Assembly: GCF_001368795.1 (NCBI RefSeq)
Contig: NZ_LN831203.1
Location: forward strand, 137,480 to 199,317
Source of the DNA: Paenibacillus ihuae
GTDB lineage: Bacteria > Bacillota > Bacilli > Paenibacillales > Paenibacillaceae
Reading direction: 5' to 3'
Length of the DNA stretch: 61,838 bases
How positions within the stretch are numbered: the first letter of the stretch is position 1; each line of letters starts with the position of its first letter. Position numbers and translations under genes: made by a program. Shown here one piece after another: positions 51,871-60,958 of this stretch. The notes beneath the pieces were generated by a model that was not told where the DNA came from, searched no databases, and saw nothing but the letters and a program-made list of their open reading frames with translations.

Positions 51871-52449
51871 TCAAGACAGCAGCTTAATGTCTAGCAAATT
51901 GTTCAAAGACTGGATCTGCTCAGCGCTTTGATTGTTGATTTCTGACAGCAATATTGCGCAAACGTTTGCATAAACAGGCTGATGAATTCTGAAATACTGT
52001 GTAAAATACGAATGCAGAGCTTCAAAGATATCTCGTTGCGTATCTAAAAGCTTGGATTCCAAAATATACTCTCTGCCCCAACTGTTTATTCTAAGCTGTT
52101 TGACTCTGTCATCTCTGATTTTGAATTTCTTCGCTGCGGTAAACCGGTAAACAAGCTTAGCTTCATCTACTGCAATGAAAGCGTATTTCAGTAATCCCGG
52201 CTCAAAAATTCTTCCCAAGGCCTCTCCCATCAAATGGCCTATGGAGTCATCATCCAGAATATAAAAATGGTATTGGGCCTTTCCTTCCTGCTTCAATACC
52301 AAATCTACCGTATAGAGAGCAAGCAAAATCACTTCACCGGGATCTGCCCGGTACGTTCCCATACGAAATTCCGGAATCCTGCTCCGATTCAGCCTGTAGC
52401 GTTCGATCGGATTAAGAGCATCCCATTCGATATTGTCCGCCAATGGCAC
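51871..52449 (-). CDS. Hypothetical protein, first gene of the biosynthetic operon
   Basis: 192 residues from a GTG at 52449 with AAGGGGG 4 bases upstream. It has no signal peptide or membrane helix. I recognise no family. Notable segments are RYRADPGEVILLALYTVDLVLK-like helix at ~33-55, FYILDDDSIGHLMGEALGRIF, and LKYAFIAVDEAKLVYRFTAAKKFKIRDDR. The stop lies 17 bases before the MazG-like ATG. Its place at the head of the operon suggests a pathway-specific role, but none can be named. Confidence 0.7.
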   Translation of the reverse strand: MPLADNIEWDALNPIERYRLNRSRIPEFRMGTYRADPGEVILLALYTVDLVLKQEGKAQYHFYILDDDSIGHLMGEALGRIFEPGLLKYAFIAVDEAKLVYRFTAAKKFKIRDDRVKQLRINSWGREYILESKLLDTQRDIFEALHSYFTQYFRIHQPVYANVCAILLSEINNQSAEQIQSLNNLLDIKLLS

Positions 52450-52550
52450 TTTATCCCCCTTATCATCATAATAATCCTCTTACGGCAAAAATGGACTCCA
52501 ATGAAAGCCCTGCCATTTACTGAAATAAGAATGCCCTTAAAGAAATAAAA

Positions 52551-52564
52551 TCCAAATATTTGGA
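52551..52564. promoter_or_regulatory. Perfect 14-bp palindrome upstream of the biosynthetic operon
   Basis: TCCAAATATTTGGA, 102 bases before the first start codon, within an A+T-rich stretch (52540-52640) that should hold the operon promoter. It is a candidate operator. I could not settle on a single -35/-10 pair. Confidence 0.4.
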
Positions 52565-52692
52565 AATAAATTAATTACATTCAAATTAAAGTAATATACT
52601 GGAATCTATTTTTCACAATATTAATACCTTAGTTCCTTTGTGTCAATAAAAATAATGGCAGATAAAAGGTCTGGGAAAACAATTAAGGGAAA

Positions 52693-52735
52693 ACCTGAGG
52701 GGAAATGCCTGAGGGAAAATGCCTGAGTAAAGAGC
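52693..52735. repeat. Imperfect 14-15-bp tandem repeat
   Basis: Three successive copies of a CCTGAGGG(G)AAAATG unit. Part of the non-coding 52450-53193 stretch upstream of the operon. Confidence 0.6.
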
Positions 52736-52790
52736 GAGAAAAAAGCCGAGCGAAATCAGGTGTGGATACCTGAAATTCGTCGGCTCGTAA

Positions 52791-52848
52791 GCAAACTTTA
52801 AGTCGTCAGCGGCAAACTTTAAGTGCGGAGTGGAAACTTAAATAGATG
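52791..52848. repeat. 21-bp tandem repeat
   Basis: GCAAACTTTAAGT begins copies at 52791 and 52812, with a degenerate third at 52833. A hairpin (CAGGT/ACCTG inside GCCGA/TCGGC, 52745-52784) lies just before. Nothing else is evident in the surrounding 740 bases besides the palindrome and the glmS terminator. Confidence 0.65.
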
Positions 52849-52981
52849 GGGACAATAGCTTTCTCCAATTCCTTGTCCCCTCCTTCTTTAGATATTTACT
52901 TTGCAGCTTTTCTTTTCTTCCGCCCCGCTTAGACAAACTCGCTACCTCCTGAAAGTTCCTCTGTACCCCGATAATAGCCCC

Positions 52982-53030
52982 AAAAATGACTAATGGCTCC
53001 GCCCCCTAATACAAAGGGCGAAGCCATTAG
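52982..53030 (-). terminator. Terminator of glmS
   Basis: CTAATGGCTCCGCCC with GGGCGAAGCCATTAG (52990-53030, one mismatch); on the minus strand it is followed by TCATTTTT. The T run on the plus side (53037 on) may make it bidirectional. It lies 165 bases after the glmS stop; the gap between holds nothing recognisable. Confidence 0.75.
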
Positions 53031-53193
53031 ATATAAATTTTTTTGCTGTGATCTAGATGCTCTTAATTGCATTTTAATCAAGAGTGGCTGCCAATAAACA
53101 CTCTGACACCAACTCTATTGTAAAGGCACTGACTTTGTTGTAAAGGAACCAACTATAATGTCACCATACACCAATCTTTACTACTATTAACCC

Positions 53194-55026
53194 TTATTCC
53201 ACCGTTACACTCTTCGCCAGGTTACGTGGTTTATCCACATCGTGGCCCAGGGCCAGCGAAGCGTAGTAAGCCAGCAATTGGGTAACGACTACCGATAACG
53301 CGGAAGTCAAGAGTGGCAGTGTCTTAGGAATAACGAACGCCTGATCGACGGATCTCAGCAGGTCGGTTACATGCTCTTCGTGAGTGATCGCCAGTACGTC
53401 TGCGCCGCGGGCCTTCACTTCCTTGATGTTGCTGACGGTTTTCTCCAGAACGGATTCCTGGGTTGCCAGGGCAATAACCGGTACGCCTTCTTCGATCAGC
53501 GCCAGTGTTCCGTGCTTCAGTTCACCTGCAGCATAGGCTTCAGAGTGAATGTAGGAGATTTCTTTCAGCTTCAGCGAGCCCTCTTGAGCTACTGCGTAGT
53601 CTACGCCGCGGCCGATGAAGAACAGGTGCTTGTGCGCGGAGATTTGCTCCGCATAAGTTTTGATGGCGTCCTTCTGTGCCAGAACTTCTTCTACCTGCTC
53701 AGGCAGTTTGTTCATGGCTGCAAGAATCTCAGCGACTTGCTCATCGGTTTGCGTTCCGCGTACTTCAGCCATATACAGACCAAGCAATGTAAACGCAATA
53801 ATCTGCGAAGTATAGGCTTTGGTGGAAGCTACAGCGATTTCCGGTCCAGCCAGGGTAACCAGCACATCATTAGCTTCACGTGCGATGGAGCTGCCCACCA
53901 CGTTGGTGATTGCCAGTACATGCGCACCATTAGCTTGACCTTCACGCAGTGCAGCCAGTGTATCTGCAGTCTCACCGGATTGGCTCACTACGATAACCAG
54001 TGTTTCCGGTGTTACGATCGGAGCACGGTAACGGTATTCCGAAGCGATATCGTTCTCTACCGGAATACGAACCAGGGACTCGATCAGGTTGCGTCCTACA
54101 AGACCAGCGTTGTATGCAGTACCGCAGGCAACGATCTGGATGTTGCGGATATTCTTGATTTGTTCTTCAGTCAGATTGAGTTCTGGCAGAATCACTTTAG
54201 TGCCTTCAGCATTGATGCGTCCGCGCATAGTATCACGGTAAGCCTTAGGCTGCTCGTGGATTTCTTTCAGCATGAAATGCTCGTAGCCGCCTTTTTCTGC
54301 GGTAACAGCATCCCAATCGACAGTAATCATTTCCCGAGAAATAAAGTTGCCTTGGATCGTCATGAGTTCGACAGCATCCCGTGTCAATACAGCCATTTCG
54401 CCGTCGTTCAAAATAAATACGTTGCGGGTGTATTCCAGCAGAGCAGGAATATCCGACCCGATAAAGTTTTCGCCTTCGCCAAGACCGATAATCAGCGGGC
54501 TGGCTTGACGCACAGCTACCAGTTTATCCGGCTCATATTCAGTCAGAACACCCAGTGCGAACGCTCCGCGCATGAAAGTGATCGCTTTTTGCACAGCTTT
54601 AACGATATCTCCTTCATATTCACGGGCGATCAGATGGGAAATAACCTCTGTATCTGTTTCGGAAGAGAAATGGCATCCGCCGGCAATCAGCTCTTCTTTG
54701 AGGTCCAGGTAGTTTTCGACAATCCCGTTGTGCACGACCGAGAACTTCTGGCTTTCATCCGTGTGCGGGTGGGAGTTCTCGTCGGAAGGTTTACCGTGAG
54801 TCGCCCAACGGGTGTGCCCGATTCCAGCACTTCCTGTCAGCGGAGTGGCTTCAAGTCTTGACTCCAGGTTAGCCATACGGCCCTGTGCCTTAACAACCTG
54901 CAGGCCTTCCTTCGTGAATACGGCAATACCTGCCGAATCATACCCGCGATACTCCAGCTTCTTCAAACCCTCTACCAAGATTCCCTGCGAATTCTGATTA
55001 CCAATATATCCTACAATACCACACAT
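53194..55026 (-). CDS. glmS: Glutamine-fructose-6-phosphate aminotransferase (isomerizing)
   Basis: 610 residues. The N-terminal glutaminase domain starts with the catalytic cysteine (MCGIVGYIGNQNSQGIL) and contains GIGHTRWATHGKPSDENSHPH. Two SIS sugar isomerase domains follow (VACGTAYNAGLVGRN; VVSQSGETADTLAAL; FIGRGVDYAVAQEGSLKLKEISYIHSEAYAAGELKHGTLALI), ending DKPRNLAKSVTVE. It makes glucosamine-6-phosphate from fructose-6-phosphate and glutamine for peptidoglycan and teichoic acid synthesis. Expression is controlled by the self-cleaving ribozyme at 55316-55470 in its leader. The ATG has GGAGG 9 bases upstream. Confidence 0.98.
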   Translation of the reverse strand: MCGIVGYIGNQNSQGILVEGLKKLEYRGYDSAGIAVFTKEGLQVVKAQGRMANLESRLEATPLTGSAGIGHTRWATHGKPSDENSHPHTDESQKFSVVHNGIVENYLDLKEELIAGGCHFSSETDTEVISHLIAREYEGDIVKAVQKAITFMRGAFALGVLTEYEPDKLVAVRQASPLIIGLGEGENFIGSDIPALLEYTRNVFILNDGEMAVLTRDAVELMTIQGNFISREMITVDWDAVTAEKGGYEHFMLKEIHEQPKAYRDTMRGRINAEGTKVILPELNLTEEQIKNIRNIQIVACGTAYNAGLVGRNLIESLVRIPVENDIASEYRYRAPIVTPETLVIVVSQSGETADTLAALREGQANGAHVLAITNVVGSSIAREANDVLVTLAGPEIAVASTKAYTSQIIAFTLLGLYMAEVRGTQTDEQVAEILAAMNKLPEQVEEVLAQKDAIKTYAEQISAHKHLFFIGRGVDYAVAQEGSLKLKEISYIHSEAYAAGELKHGTLALIEEGVPVIALATQESVLEKTVSNIKEVKARGADVLAITHEEHVTDLLRSVDQAFVIPKTLPLLTSALSVVVTQLLAYYASLALGHDVDKPRNLAKSVTVE

Positions 55027-55315
55027 TATATTTTCCTCCGTCCAATTTATCGTAATGTGGGCGGCATAAGGAAAGAAACGTGCCGTGCGGCATGTTTAGA
55101 GAATAAGCAAATATTCTGTTGTCTTGAGACACTCAACAAAATAAACCTGTCACCTGCATAGGTAGTTCATGACATGCACAGTCTTCTCCTCTGCCGCAGC
55201 AGAAACATCTGTTTCTTCCGTTTAGCGCATACCCATGAGTTAATTCAATTCTTCCTGCACCCACAAAAGCGTTGTGTGAAAGGTCGCCCTCTCATTTTCC
55301 GCTTCCATTTACGGC

Positions 55316-55470
55316 TCTGGTGCATCACCGGGAGGTCCCCGCCGAACATTTCGAACACCTCCACCTCGTCAGCTTACATCTGCCGTGATCCGTTCAAGCC
55401 TTGCCCCTAAAGCTGGCAGTTCCGGCTGTCCCTTCTCCCCCGCGCAAGATCAAGCTCTGGCGCTTGTTAT
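55316..55470 (-). ncRNA. glmS ribozyme/riboswitch
   Basis: The minus strand reads AAGCGCCAGAG at the 5' side, with the expected cleavage between A and GCGCC near 55464/55463, then GACAGCCGGAACTGCC, and the highly conserved core TGACGAGGTGGAGGTGTTCG, then TTCGGCGGGGACCTCCCGG. This is the glmS catalytic RNA, which cuts its own mRNA when glucosamine-6-phosphate is abundant. About 290 bases of further leader separate it from the glmS start; this part holds small hairpins but no ORF I trust. Confidence 0.93.
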
Positions 55471-55518
55471 TGCTGTAACCTTACTATCCCCGCTTTCCTT
55501 CTGGAATGACACCTAATC

Positions 55519-55548
55519 ATTATATGCACCTCACATCACTTTTGGCAA
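55519..55548 (-). promoter_or_regulatory. Promoter of the glmS ribozyme-mRNA
   Basis: TTGCCA (55543-55548), 18 bases, TATAAT (55519-55524) on the minus strand, placing the start about 50 bases before the ribozyme cleavage site. Confidence 0.65.
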
Positions 55549-55605
55549 TGCAATAATGCTTGAAACCTTTGGAATTTGCAGAAAAATCTCACAAAATAGC
55601 CATAC

Positions 55606-55642
55606 AGCCGGCAGTTAAAGAGCTTATCTCTATCCACCGGCT
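55606..55642 (-). terminator. Hairpin after glmM
   Basis: AGCCGG (55606-55611) pairs with CCGGCT (55637-55642), extendable with mismatches. There is only a weak T-rich tail on the minus strand. It probably separates glmM from the glmS promoter. Confidence 0.4.
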
Positions 55643-55669
55643 CTGCTGGCCCATCATATTATACGTATA

Positions 55670-57010
55670 TTAAACCAATTCACGCTGAACGACATCCACA
55701 ATTCGTCCGACATACAGATCCAGCTCAGACTTATCCGGACCTTCCGCCATAACACGAATCAGCGGTTCTGTTCCCGAAGGACGTACCAGCACGCGGCCAT
55801 TGTCGCCGAGTTTACCTTCTACTTCTTGGATCGCCGCCTCAATGGCCGGATTGTTCGGGTAGTTGGTCTTATCCTGTACCCGCACATTCACGAGCACCTG
55901 CGGATATTTAGTCATCATTGACTTCAGCACGCTCAGCTTCTTCCCTGAAGCCTTCATCGTATCAACCAGCTGGATTGCAGTCAGAATACCATCACCGGTT
56001 GTATTGTAATCAAGGAAAATTACATGACCGGATTGCTCTCCGCCTAGGTTATAGCCGCCACGGCGCATTTCTTCCATTACATAACGGTCACCGACAGCCG
56101 TTTTAGCTGTATTCAGTGACAGTTTTTCTGTTGCTTTATAGAAGCCGATGTTGCTCATGACCGTAGAAACAATTGTTGCATCTTTCAGCTTGCCTGCACG
56201 GTTCATAGCATCTCCGCAGATGCAGAGGATAAAGTCACCGTCGATCTCATCGCCCGTTTCATCAATAGCGATCAAACGGTCAGCATCGCCGTCAAAAGCA
56301 AGTCCCAAGTCCGCGCCATGACGCAGCACTTCTTCACGGAGCTTCTCCGGATGGGTCGAACCGTAGCCGTCATTAATGTTGAGGCCGTCCGGCTCTGCTC
56401 CAATAGAGATGACTTCAGCACCAAGCTCTTTGAACAACCGCGGGGCCAGCTCATGAGCCGCTCCGTGCGCGCAGTCCAGTACAACCTTAATGCCTTCAAA
56501 ACGATTGGAAATCGTTGTCTTGAGGTATTCCAGATACAGGTACTTGGCGTCGTTGTCCACGGTAAGCATACCGAGACCCGCGCCTACAGGACGGGGGAGC
56601 TCATCCTTCTCTGCGTCCATCAGTTCTTCAATCCGCAGTTCCGTTTCATCCGTCAGCTTAAATCCGTCTCCGCCGAAAAACTTGATTCCGTTGTCCTCCA
56701 CCGGATTGTGTGAAGCGGATATCATTACACCCGCATCAGCCTTCAACAATCTGGTAATATATGCCACAGCGGGTGTACTTACAACACCTATACGGATAAC
56801 ATGGGCACCAATAGACAGTAATCCGGCTACAAGTGCTGATTCCAGCAGCGGACCGGAAATCCGTGTATCCATACCGATAACCACTTTTGGCTTCTCTACA
56901 TTCCCTGCCAGTACATAACCACCGCAGCGGCCAATACTATAAGCCATTTCTGCTGTCAATTCCTGGTTTGCGACTCCGCGCACACCGTCAGTTCCAAAAT
57001 ACTTACCCAT
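55670..57010 (-). CDS. glmM: Phosphoglucosamine mutase
   Basis: 446 residues. It starts [18 protein letters not shown]. The active-site serine is in [17 protein letters not shown], the metal loop is [13 protein letters not shown], the sugar loop is [10 protein letters not shown], and the phosphate-binding loop is [13 protein letters not shown]. It converts glucosamine-6-phosphate to glucosamine-1-phosphate, the step after GlmS. In Firmicutes GlmM binds and restrains CdaA, whose gene lies upstream in the same cluster. Confidence 0.98.
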   Translation of the reverse strand: MGKYFGTDGVRGVANQELTAEMAYSIGRCGGYVLAGNVEKPKVVIGMDTRISGPLLESALVAGLLSIGAHVIRIGVVSTPAVAYITRLLKADAGVMISASHNPVEDNGIKFFGGDGFKLTDETELRIEELMDAEKDELPRPVGAGLGMLTVDNDAKYLYLEYLKTTISNRFEGIKVVLDCAHGAAHELAPRLFKELGAEVISIGAEPDGLNINDGYGSTHPEKLREEVLRHGADLGLAFDGDADRLIAIDETGDEIDGDFILCICGDAMNRAGKLKDATIVSTVMSNIGFYKATEKLSLNTAKTAVGDRYVMEEMRRGGYNLGGEQSGHVIFLDYNTTGDGILTAIQLVDTMKASGKKLSVLKSMMTKYPQVLVNVRVQDKTNYPNNPAIEAAIQEVEGKLGDNGRVLVRPSGTEPLIRVMAEGPDKSELDLYVGRIVDVVQRELV

Positions 57011-57046
57011 CTTTTTTCTCCTTTAAATACGCTACATTGTAGAATG

Positions 57047-57089
57047 TGAACTTAAGAATGTTATGTATAAAGCTCCATTCTTAAGTTCA
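57047..57089 (-). repeat. 14-bp inverted repeat in the cdaR-glmM spacer
   Basis: TGAACTTAAGAATG (57047-57060) is perfectly complementary to 57076-57089, with a 15-base loop. It lies 37 bases before the glmM start codon. A small second palindrome, CTACATTGTAG (57033-57043), follows. There is no T run, so processing or attenuation within the operon is more likely than termination. Confidence 0.6.
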
Positions 57090-57179
57090 TCTTATATAGC
57101 TTAATGAATTATTGTATGAAAGAATCCTGATTCTGTGTAACTATACTACTGTAAAATAGACGTGTTCCCGTATAAAAAG

Positions 57180-58625
57180 TTACGTTCCGCCGGTACTCGC
57201 TGCATTATTGGCATTTCCGCTGCCGGCAGGAGTACTGCTGTTCTCGGAAATGCCTGCTGTAGGGGCTGGGGTCGCGGTAGCTGCACCTCCGCTATTGGAA
57301 GGCTCAGTATCCGCCTCCTCCCCGGAGACAGGCTCAGAGCTCGGCTCAGGGGTGGGGACACTCCCTGTATTGGGATTATCAGTTGTCCCCGGTGTGGCTG
57401 GCGCTTGCAGATCTATAGTAACTATATGCGGCTGTGAAGAATTGACGAGTGATATAAACCGCGGCATCGAGATTTGCAGAGATACCTGATGAACACCAGC
57501 GGCCAGTCCTCCAACATCCGCAACAACACTAATATTATCCTGATCGAGCTGATCCAGCAGTGTCGGCGCCCCGGATAAAGTCAGCGTAACAGCTTTGGCA
57601 ACGGGATCCGTTACGACCGCTGTCAGGCCGCTGCCCACACCCTCCAGCTTGATCGGAATATTCTCCATTGTCCGCTCAGCAATTTGGGCAACAGAGACAG
57701 TGACACTTACCGCCGCGGGTTCGATTTTTGCGGTTCCCTCCGGCGGTTTAAGCTCCAGCTTTATCTGCTCTGTACCGGCCGATTTAATGGAGCTCAAATC
57801 TAGCGACGCCTCATAAGAGGATAATCCGGCCAGCGCCTCCTCGTTTCCATATGCCGTTACCGTATCCACCTCAGGAGTGACCCGCGACAGTACGAGCGAA
57901 CCTGGCAACTGGCCGGTGAAGCTTACATCCAGGGGCAAGCTTTTAAACGGAAGTGTAACCGGCAGCTCTACAGACACGGTTGAAGGCTCAATAACGGCGT
58001 TCTTTATTTCATTGCCGCTGCTATCGTAAGCCGCCAGCTTCACTTTTTTCTCTGTAATGTTTGCACTATCCCCATCGAGTTCAAGGGTACCCTGAACCTT
58101 CGACACATTACCCAGTTCACTGGCCGGAAGCGTTACTTCTACCTCGGCAGGATCAATAACCGCTGTCCCTAGCTGGTAGCCTTCTGCAGGCGTACCGTTG
58201 GTAACAAGGGTAACCGGAAAAGACTTGGTATTCCGCAGTTCCACATGCACATTTACCTCTGACGGTATCATTTCGACCAGCGATACTCCGCTGGGAAGAT
58301 CGTAATTCAGCGGAAGCGTAGTATCCCCGGGTCCGACATCACTTAAATCAACCATAACGTTGTAGGCATCCGATAGTTTGAAATTAAGATCGGAGTTTTT
58401 CCCCCGGACCTCCATCCTTACACTATCCGCATCAAAGGTGTATACATACATCTCGTTATCAATGCCAACCTGTTCTATTTTGACATTCTCAATGATCTTG
58501 GACTGGGTGCTGACTGTGGTCTGATTCGTTGGCGCGGTATCCACATGCACAATTGTCCATAAAATAATGCCGAAGACAAGAGCAAGAATCTTGTTGAAGT
58601 TGTTATTCTTCATCCACTTATCCAT
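57180..58625 (-). CDS. cdaR: CdaA regulatory protein CdaR (YbbR domains)
   Basis: 481 residues. An N-terminal membrane helix (NKILALVFGIILWTIVHVDT) leads to about four YbbR repeats outside the membrane, seen as repeated motifs such as SVELPVTLPFKSLPLDVSFTG and VNVHVELRNTKSFPVTLV. The C-terminal ~90 residues are low-complexity Pro/Thr/Ser/Gly (TDNPNTGSVPTPEPSSEP). In Bacillus CdaR binds and modulates the diadenylate cyclase CdaA, whose gene overlaps its start by 8 bases. Confidence 0.93.
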   Translation of the reverse strand: MDKWMKNNNFNKILALVFGIILWTIVHVDTAPTNQTTVSTQSKIIENVKIEQVGIDNEMYVYTFDADSVRMEVRGKNSDLNFKLSDAYNVMVDLSDVGPGDTTLPLNYDLPSGVSLVEMIPSEVNVHVELRNTKSFPVTLVTNGTPAEGYQLGTAVIDPAEVEVTLPASELGNVSKVQGTLELDGDSANITEKKVKLAAYDSSGNEIKNAVIEPSTVSVELPVTLPFKSLPLDVSFTGQLPGSLVLSRVTPEVDTVTAYGNEEALAGLSSYEASLDLSSIKSAGTEQIKLELKPPEGTAKIEPAAVSVTVSVAQIAERTMENIPIKLEGVGSGLTAVVTDPVAKAVTLTLSGAPTLLDQLDQDNISVVADVGGLAAGVHQVSLQISMPRFISLVNSSQPHIVTIDLQAPATPGTTDNPNTGSVPTPEPSSEPVSGEEADTEPSNSGGAATATPAPTAGISENSSTPAGSGNANNAASTGGT

Positions 58626-59448
58626 TGTTTTTGCCCCCTCTCCGTTTCCAGAAAGCAGAGCTCTTCTCCTTCAGCGGGGAAGATGCGCTCAGTTCCTGAT
58701 GGAGCTTGGAGATGAGCGATTCTTCCTTAATATCCCGCACAATTTGTCCGTTAATCGCCAGAGAAATCTGTCCGGTCTCTTCGGATACCACAACAGACAC
58801 AGAATCCGCCACTTCACTGATCCCGATGGCTGCGCGGTGGCGTGTCCCCAGCTCTTTGCTGATGAATGGATTCTCCGACAACGGCAGATAACAGGCAGCG
58901 GCAGCAATTTGGCCATCTTGCATAATCAGCGCACCGTCATGCAGCGGCGTATTGGGAATAAAGATGTTGATCAGCAGCTCCGAACTTACGACAGAACGCA
59001 TAGCAATGCCTGATTCGGTATATTCGTTAAGACCCGTGGCTCTTTCAAAAACAATTAATGCCCCAATTTTTCGCTGTGCTAAATAATTAAGGGCTTTAAT
59101 AACCTCACCGATTAGTCTGCTGATCTCCTCATCATTCTCTGAAGCCCGCCCAAAAAACTTACCCCGACCAAGCTGCTCGAGCCCCCTGCGCAGTTCCGGC
59201 TGAAAGATGATAAAGATTGCAAATATCCCGAAGGTGAAAATCTGGTTCATGAGCCATTTCAGGGTATACAGATCCAGGATAGTGCTCAGCGCCCAAATGA
59301 TGACCAGCACCAGTATCCCCTTAAGCAGCTGAACTGCCCGTGTACCGCGGACCATGTTCAGGACTTTGTAGATAATATAGCTGACGATCAGAATATCAAT
59401 TATATCTTTAATGGATTCTTTCCATGTTAAGTCGGTAAAATAACTCAT
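58618..59448 (-). CDS. cdaA: Diadenylate cyclase CdaA
   Basis: 276 residues. Three N-terminal membrane helices (about 15-32, 38-58, 62-80) are followed by the DAC domain with NTPLHDGALIMQDG (DGA motif) and ELGTRHRAAIGISE (RHR motif), which bind two ATP and make cyclic di-AMP. Cyclic di-AMP controls potassium and osmolyte uptake and cell-wall balance. Gene order cdaA-cdaR-glmM-glmS is the conserved Firmicute arrangement. Confidence 0.96.
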   Translation of the reverse strand: MSYFTDLTWKESIKDIIDILIVSYIIYKVLNMVRGTRAVQLLKGILVLVIIWALSTILDLYTLKWLMNQIFTFGIFAIFIIFQPELRRGLEQLGRGKFFGRASENDEEISRLIGEVIKALNYLAQRKIGALIVFERATGLNEYTESGIAMRSVVSSELLINIFIPNTPLHDGALIMQDGQIAAAACYLPLSENPFISKELGTRHRAAIGISEVADSVSVVVSEETGQISLAINGQIVRDIKEESLISKLHQELSASSPLKEKSSAFWKRRGGKNNG

Positions 59449-59554
59449 TGCCTAAAACCCCCGTCATTTCATATTAGCTGGGTTTATGTAAATTGTCTGT
59501 AAGATCTGTATCATATCTAGGTTATAACGTTCACGCTCAGGTTGCAAGTTTAGC

Positions 59555-59589
59555 TGCCTGGAGATTTCTGATAATGGAATTTCCAGGCA
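59555..59589. repeat. Inverted repeat beside the rsiW terminator
   Basis: TGCCTGGA (59555-59562) pairs with TCCAGGCA (59582-59589), loop 19 bases, no T run. It lies in the cdaA 5' region. Confidence 0.45.
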
Positions 59590-59590
59590 A

Positions 59591-59625
59591 CAAAAAAGCG
59601 CCATCTTTCCGGAAAAAGAGGCGCA
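59591..59625 (-). terminator. Terminator after rsiW
   Basis: GCGCC (59598-59602) with GGCGC (59620-59624), plus inner CTTT/AAAG pairing, followed on the minus strand by TTTTTTG. It separates sigW-rsiW from cdaA. Confidence 0.75.
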
Positions 59626-59655
59626 AATAATATTTCTGCATAAAGGGCCATGGTA

Positions 59656-60270
59656 TTAACGGTAGGCAACTTCAGAGAACATGTTCGTCACTTTATACCA
59701 GAGCCAACTTACCGCTTGGTCTATGCTTTTGACTTGCCCGGAAATATGAGCTGTTGATGCCTTATAGAGAGTCCCGTCAATTACCGTTACATTACCGTTA
59801 ACTTCACCGTACACCTGGGTTTTACCGTTTTCCACTGTAAGATCTCCGGATATTGTTTTGCCGGAGGGTACGATCACCGTATCCCCTTGAATTACGACCT
59901 GGTCGAGGTCAACGCCTCTGACGACAAGCTGCCCATCCTGGTTCCAAAAAGTAACAGAGCTCATAAGCATCACAAGAATAAATAGGGACGCCGCCGTAAG
60001 GGCAGGATATCTTTTGATCCAGGTGATAAAGGCTCTCTCCTTCTTGGGTTTCGGTAATGAGTTCATAATCCGGCCTACAAGATCCTCTGAAGCCACAGGA
60101 CTCTGGTGCATCAGGGAGAACATCAGCATATCGGTTTGTTCCAGTTCTTTGAACTTTGCACGGCAATCCGGACAGGATAGAAGATGCTCCTTCAATTCCC
60201 TCTGCTGCAGTTCGGGCAAGTCGTCATCCAAGTAATCATGCATCATAGAGACGGCCAGTTTGCATTCCAT
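59656..60270 (-). CDS. rsiW: Anti-sigma factor RsiW-like (zinc-finger type)
   Basis: 204 residues from ATG 60270 with AAAGGA 9 bases upstream. The cytoplasmic ZAS domain carries HLLSCPDCRAKF (HxxxCxxC). A single membrane helix at ~85-105 (YPALTAASLFILVMLMSSV) is followed by an extracytoplasmic domain with the polymer-forming-like repeats GKTISGDLTVENGKTQVYGEVNGNVTV. It holds SigW inactive until regulated proteolysis during envelope stress. It follows sigW on the same strand. Confidence 0.92.
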   Translation of the reverse strand: MECKLAVSMMHDYLDDDLPELQQRELKEHLLSCPDCRAKFKELEQTDMLMFSLMHQSPVASEDLVGRIMNSLPKPKKERAFITWIKRYPALTAASLFILVMLMSSVTFWNQDGQLVVRGVDLDQVVIQGDTVIVPSGKTISGDLTVENGKTQVYGEVNGNVTVIDGTLYKASTAHISGQVKSIDQAVSWLWYKVTNMFSEVAYR

Positions 60271-60391
60271 AGGAGCCAATCCTTTCATGAGTGCTATTTA
60301 ATTATTTCAAGACAAAGGGGCAGGGCGCATAAGACTTGCTTAACTTACATACGGTGCTCCCGAAAATACGTTTCAAAAAAAACATCATTTT

Positions 60392-60958
60392 TTACAATTT
60401 AGGTCCTAATTTTTTACGTAAAAATTCACGTCCACGATGTACACGGGTCTTAATTGTCGTTACCGGCATGTCCAGCACATCGCTGATCTCCTGTAGCGAC
60501 AAATCCTGCAAATAGCGCAAAATCATTACAGACCGGTATTTCACGGGCAAACTATCAATAGCCTCGTAGATCAGCCCCTGCGTCTCTGAGAGCAGCAGTT
60601 CGGTCTCAGGGGTCACATTGTCACTCGGAATCATCGAATAGCCGTCAATGCCTTCCTGATCGTTCATTTCAGCATCGAGCGAATAGGTCGGCTTCCGCTT
60701 ACGCAGCCTGTCTATACATAGATTCGTTCCAATCCTATAAATCCAGGTTGAAAATTTCTGTTTATCATCATAACGGTCTAAATTTCGGTATACACGCAAA
60801 AAAGTTTCCTGAACAATATCCTCCGCTTCGTGCCGGTTGTTCAGCATCCGGTAAGCCAGATGATATATCTTGTCTTTATATAGTTCCACAAGCTCGGCAA
60901 ATGCCCTTTGGTCGCCTTTCAAGGCGAGCTTTGTCAATCTGCCTTCCAAATTCTCCAC
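60392..60958 (-). CDS. sigW: ECF RNA polymerase sigma factor SigW
   Basis: 188 residues from a GTG at 60958 with GGGAG 7 bases upstream. Region 2: YHLAYRMLNNRHEAEDIVQETFLRVYRNL and FSTWIYRIGTNLCIDRLRKRKP. Region 4: LPVKYRSVMILRYLQDLSLQEISDVLDMPVTTIKTRVHRGREFLRKKL. It directs envelope-stress and antimicrobial-resistance genes in Bacillus relatives. The anti-sigma gene rsiW follows. The usual TGAAAC...CGTA autoregulatory promoter is not clear upstream. Confidence 0.95.
   Translation of the reverse strand: MENLEGRLTKLALKGDQRAFAELVELYKDKIYHLAYRMLNNRHEAEDIVQETFLRVYRNLDRYDDKQKFSTWIYRIGTNLCIDRLRKRKPTYSLDAEMNDQEGIDGYSMIPSDNVTPETELLLSETQGLIYEAIDSLPVKYRSVMILRYLQDLSLQEISDVLDMPVTTIKTRVHRGREFLRKKLGPKL

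Noticed and set aside
40362-52449. Lasso peptide or other RiPP cluster
   Set aside because: HprK-like and NTP_transf_5-like genes suggested it, but there is no precursor peptide, leader peptidase, cyclase or recognition element, whereas carrier-protein and nucleotide-type enzymes dominate.
52693-52848. CRISPR array upstream of the biosynthetic operon
   Set aside because: The repeats are 14 and 21 bases, directly adjacent without unique spacers, and no cas gene is in the window.
53371-54861. 496-codon open frame antisense to glmS
   Set aside because: It mirrors the codons of glmS in the opposite strand, has no ribosome site or recognisable domain, and is a shadow of a highly conserved gene.
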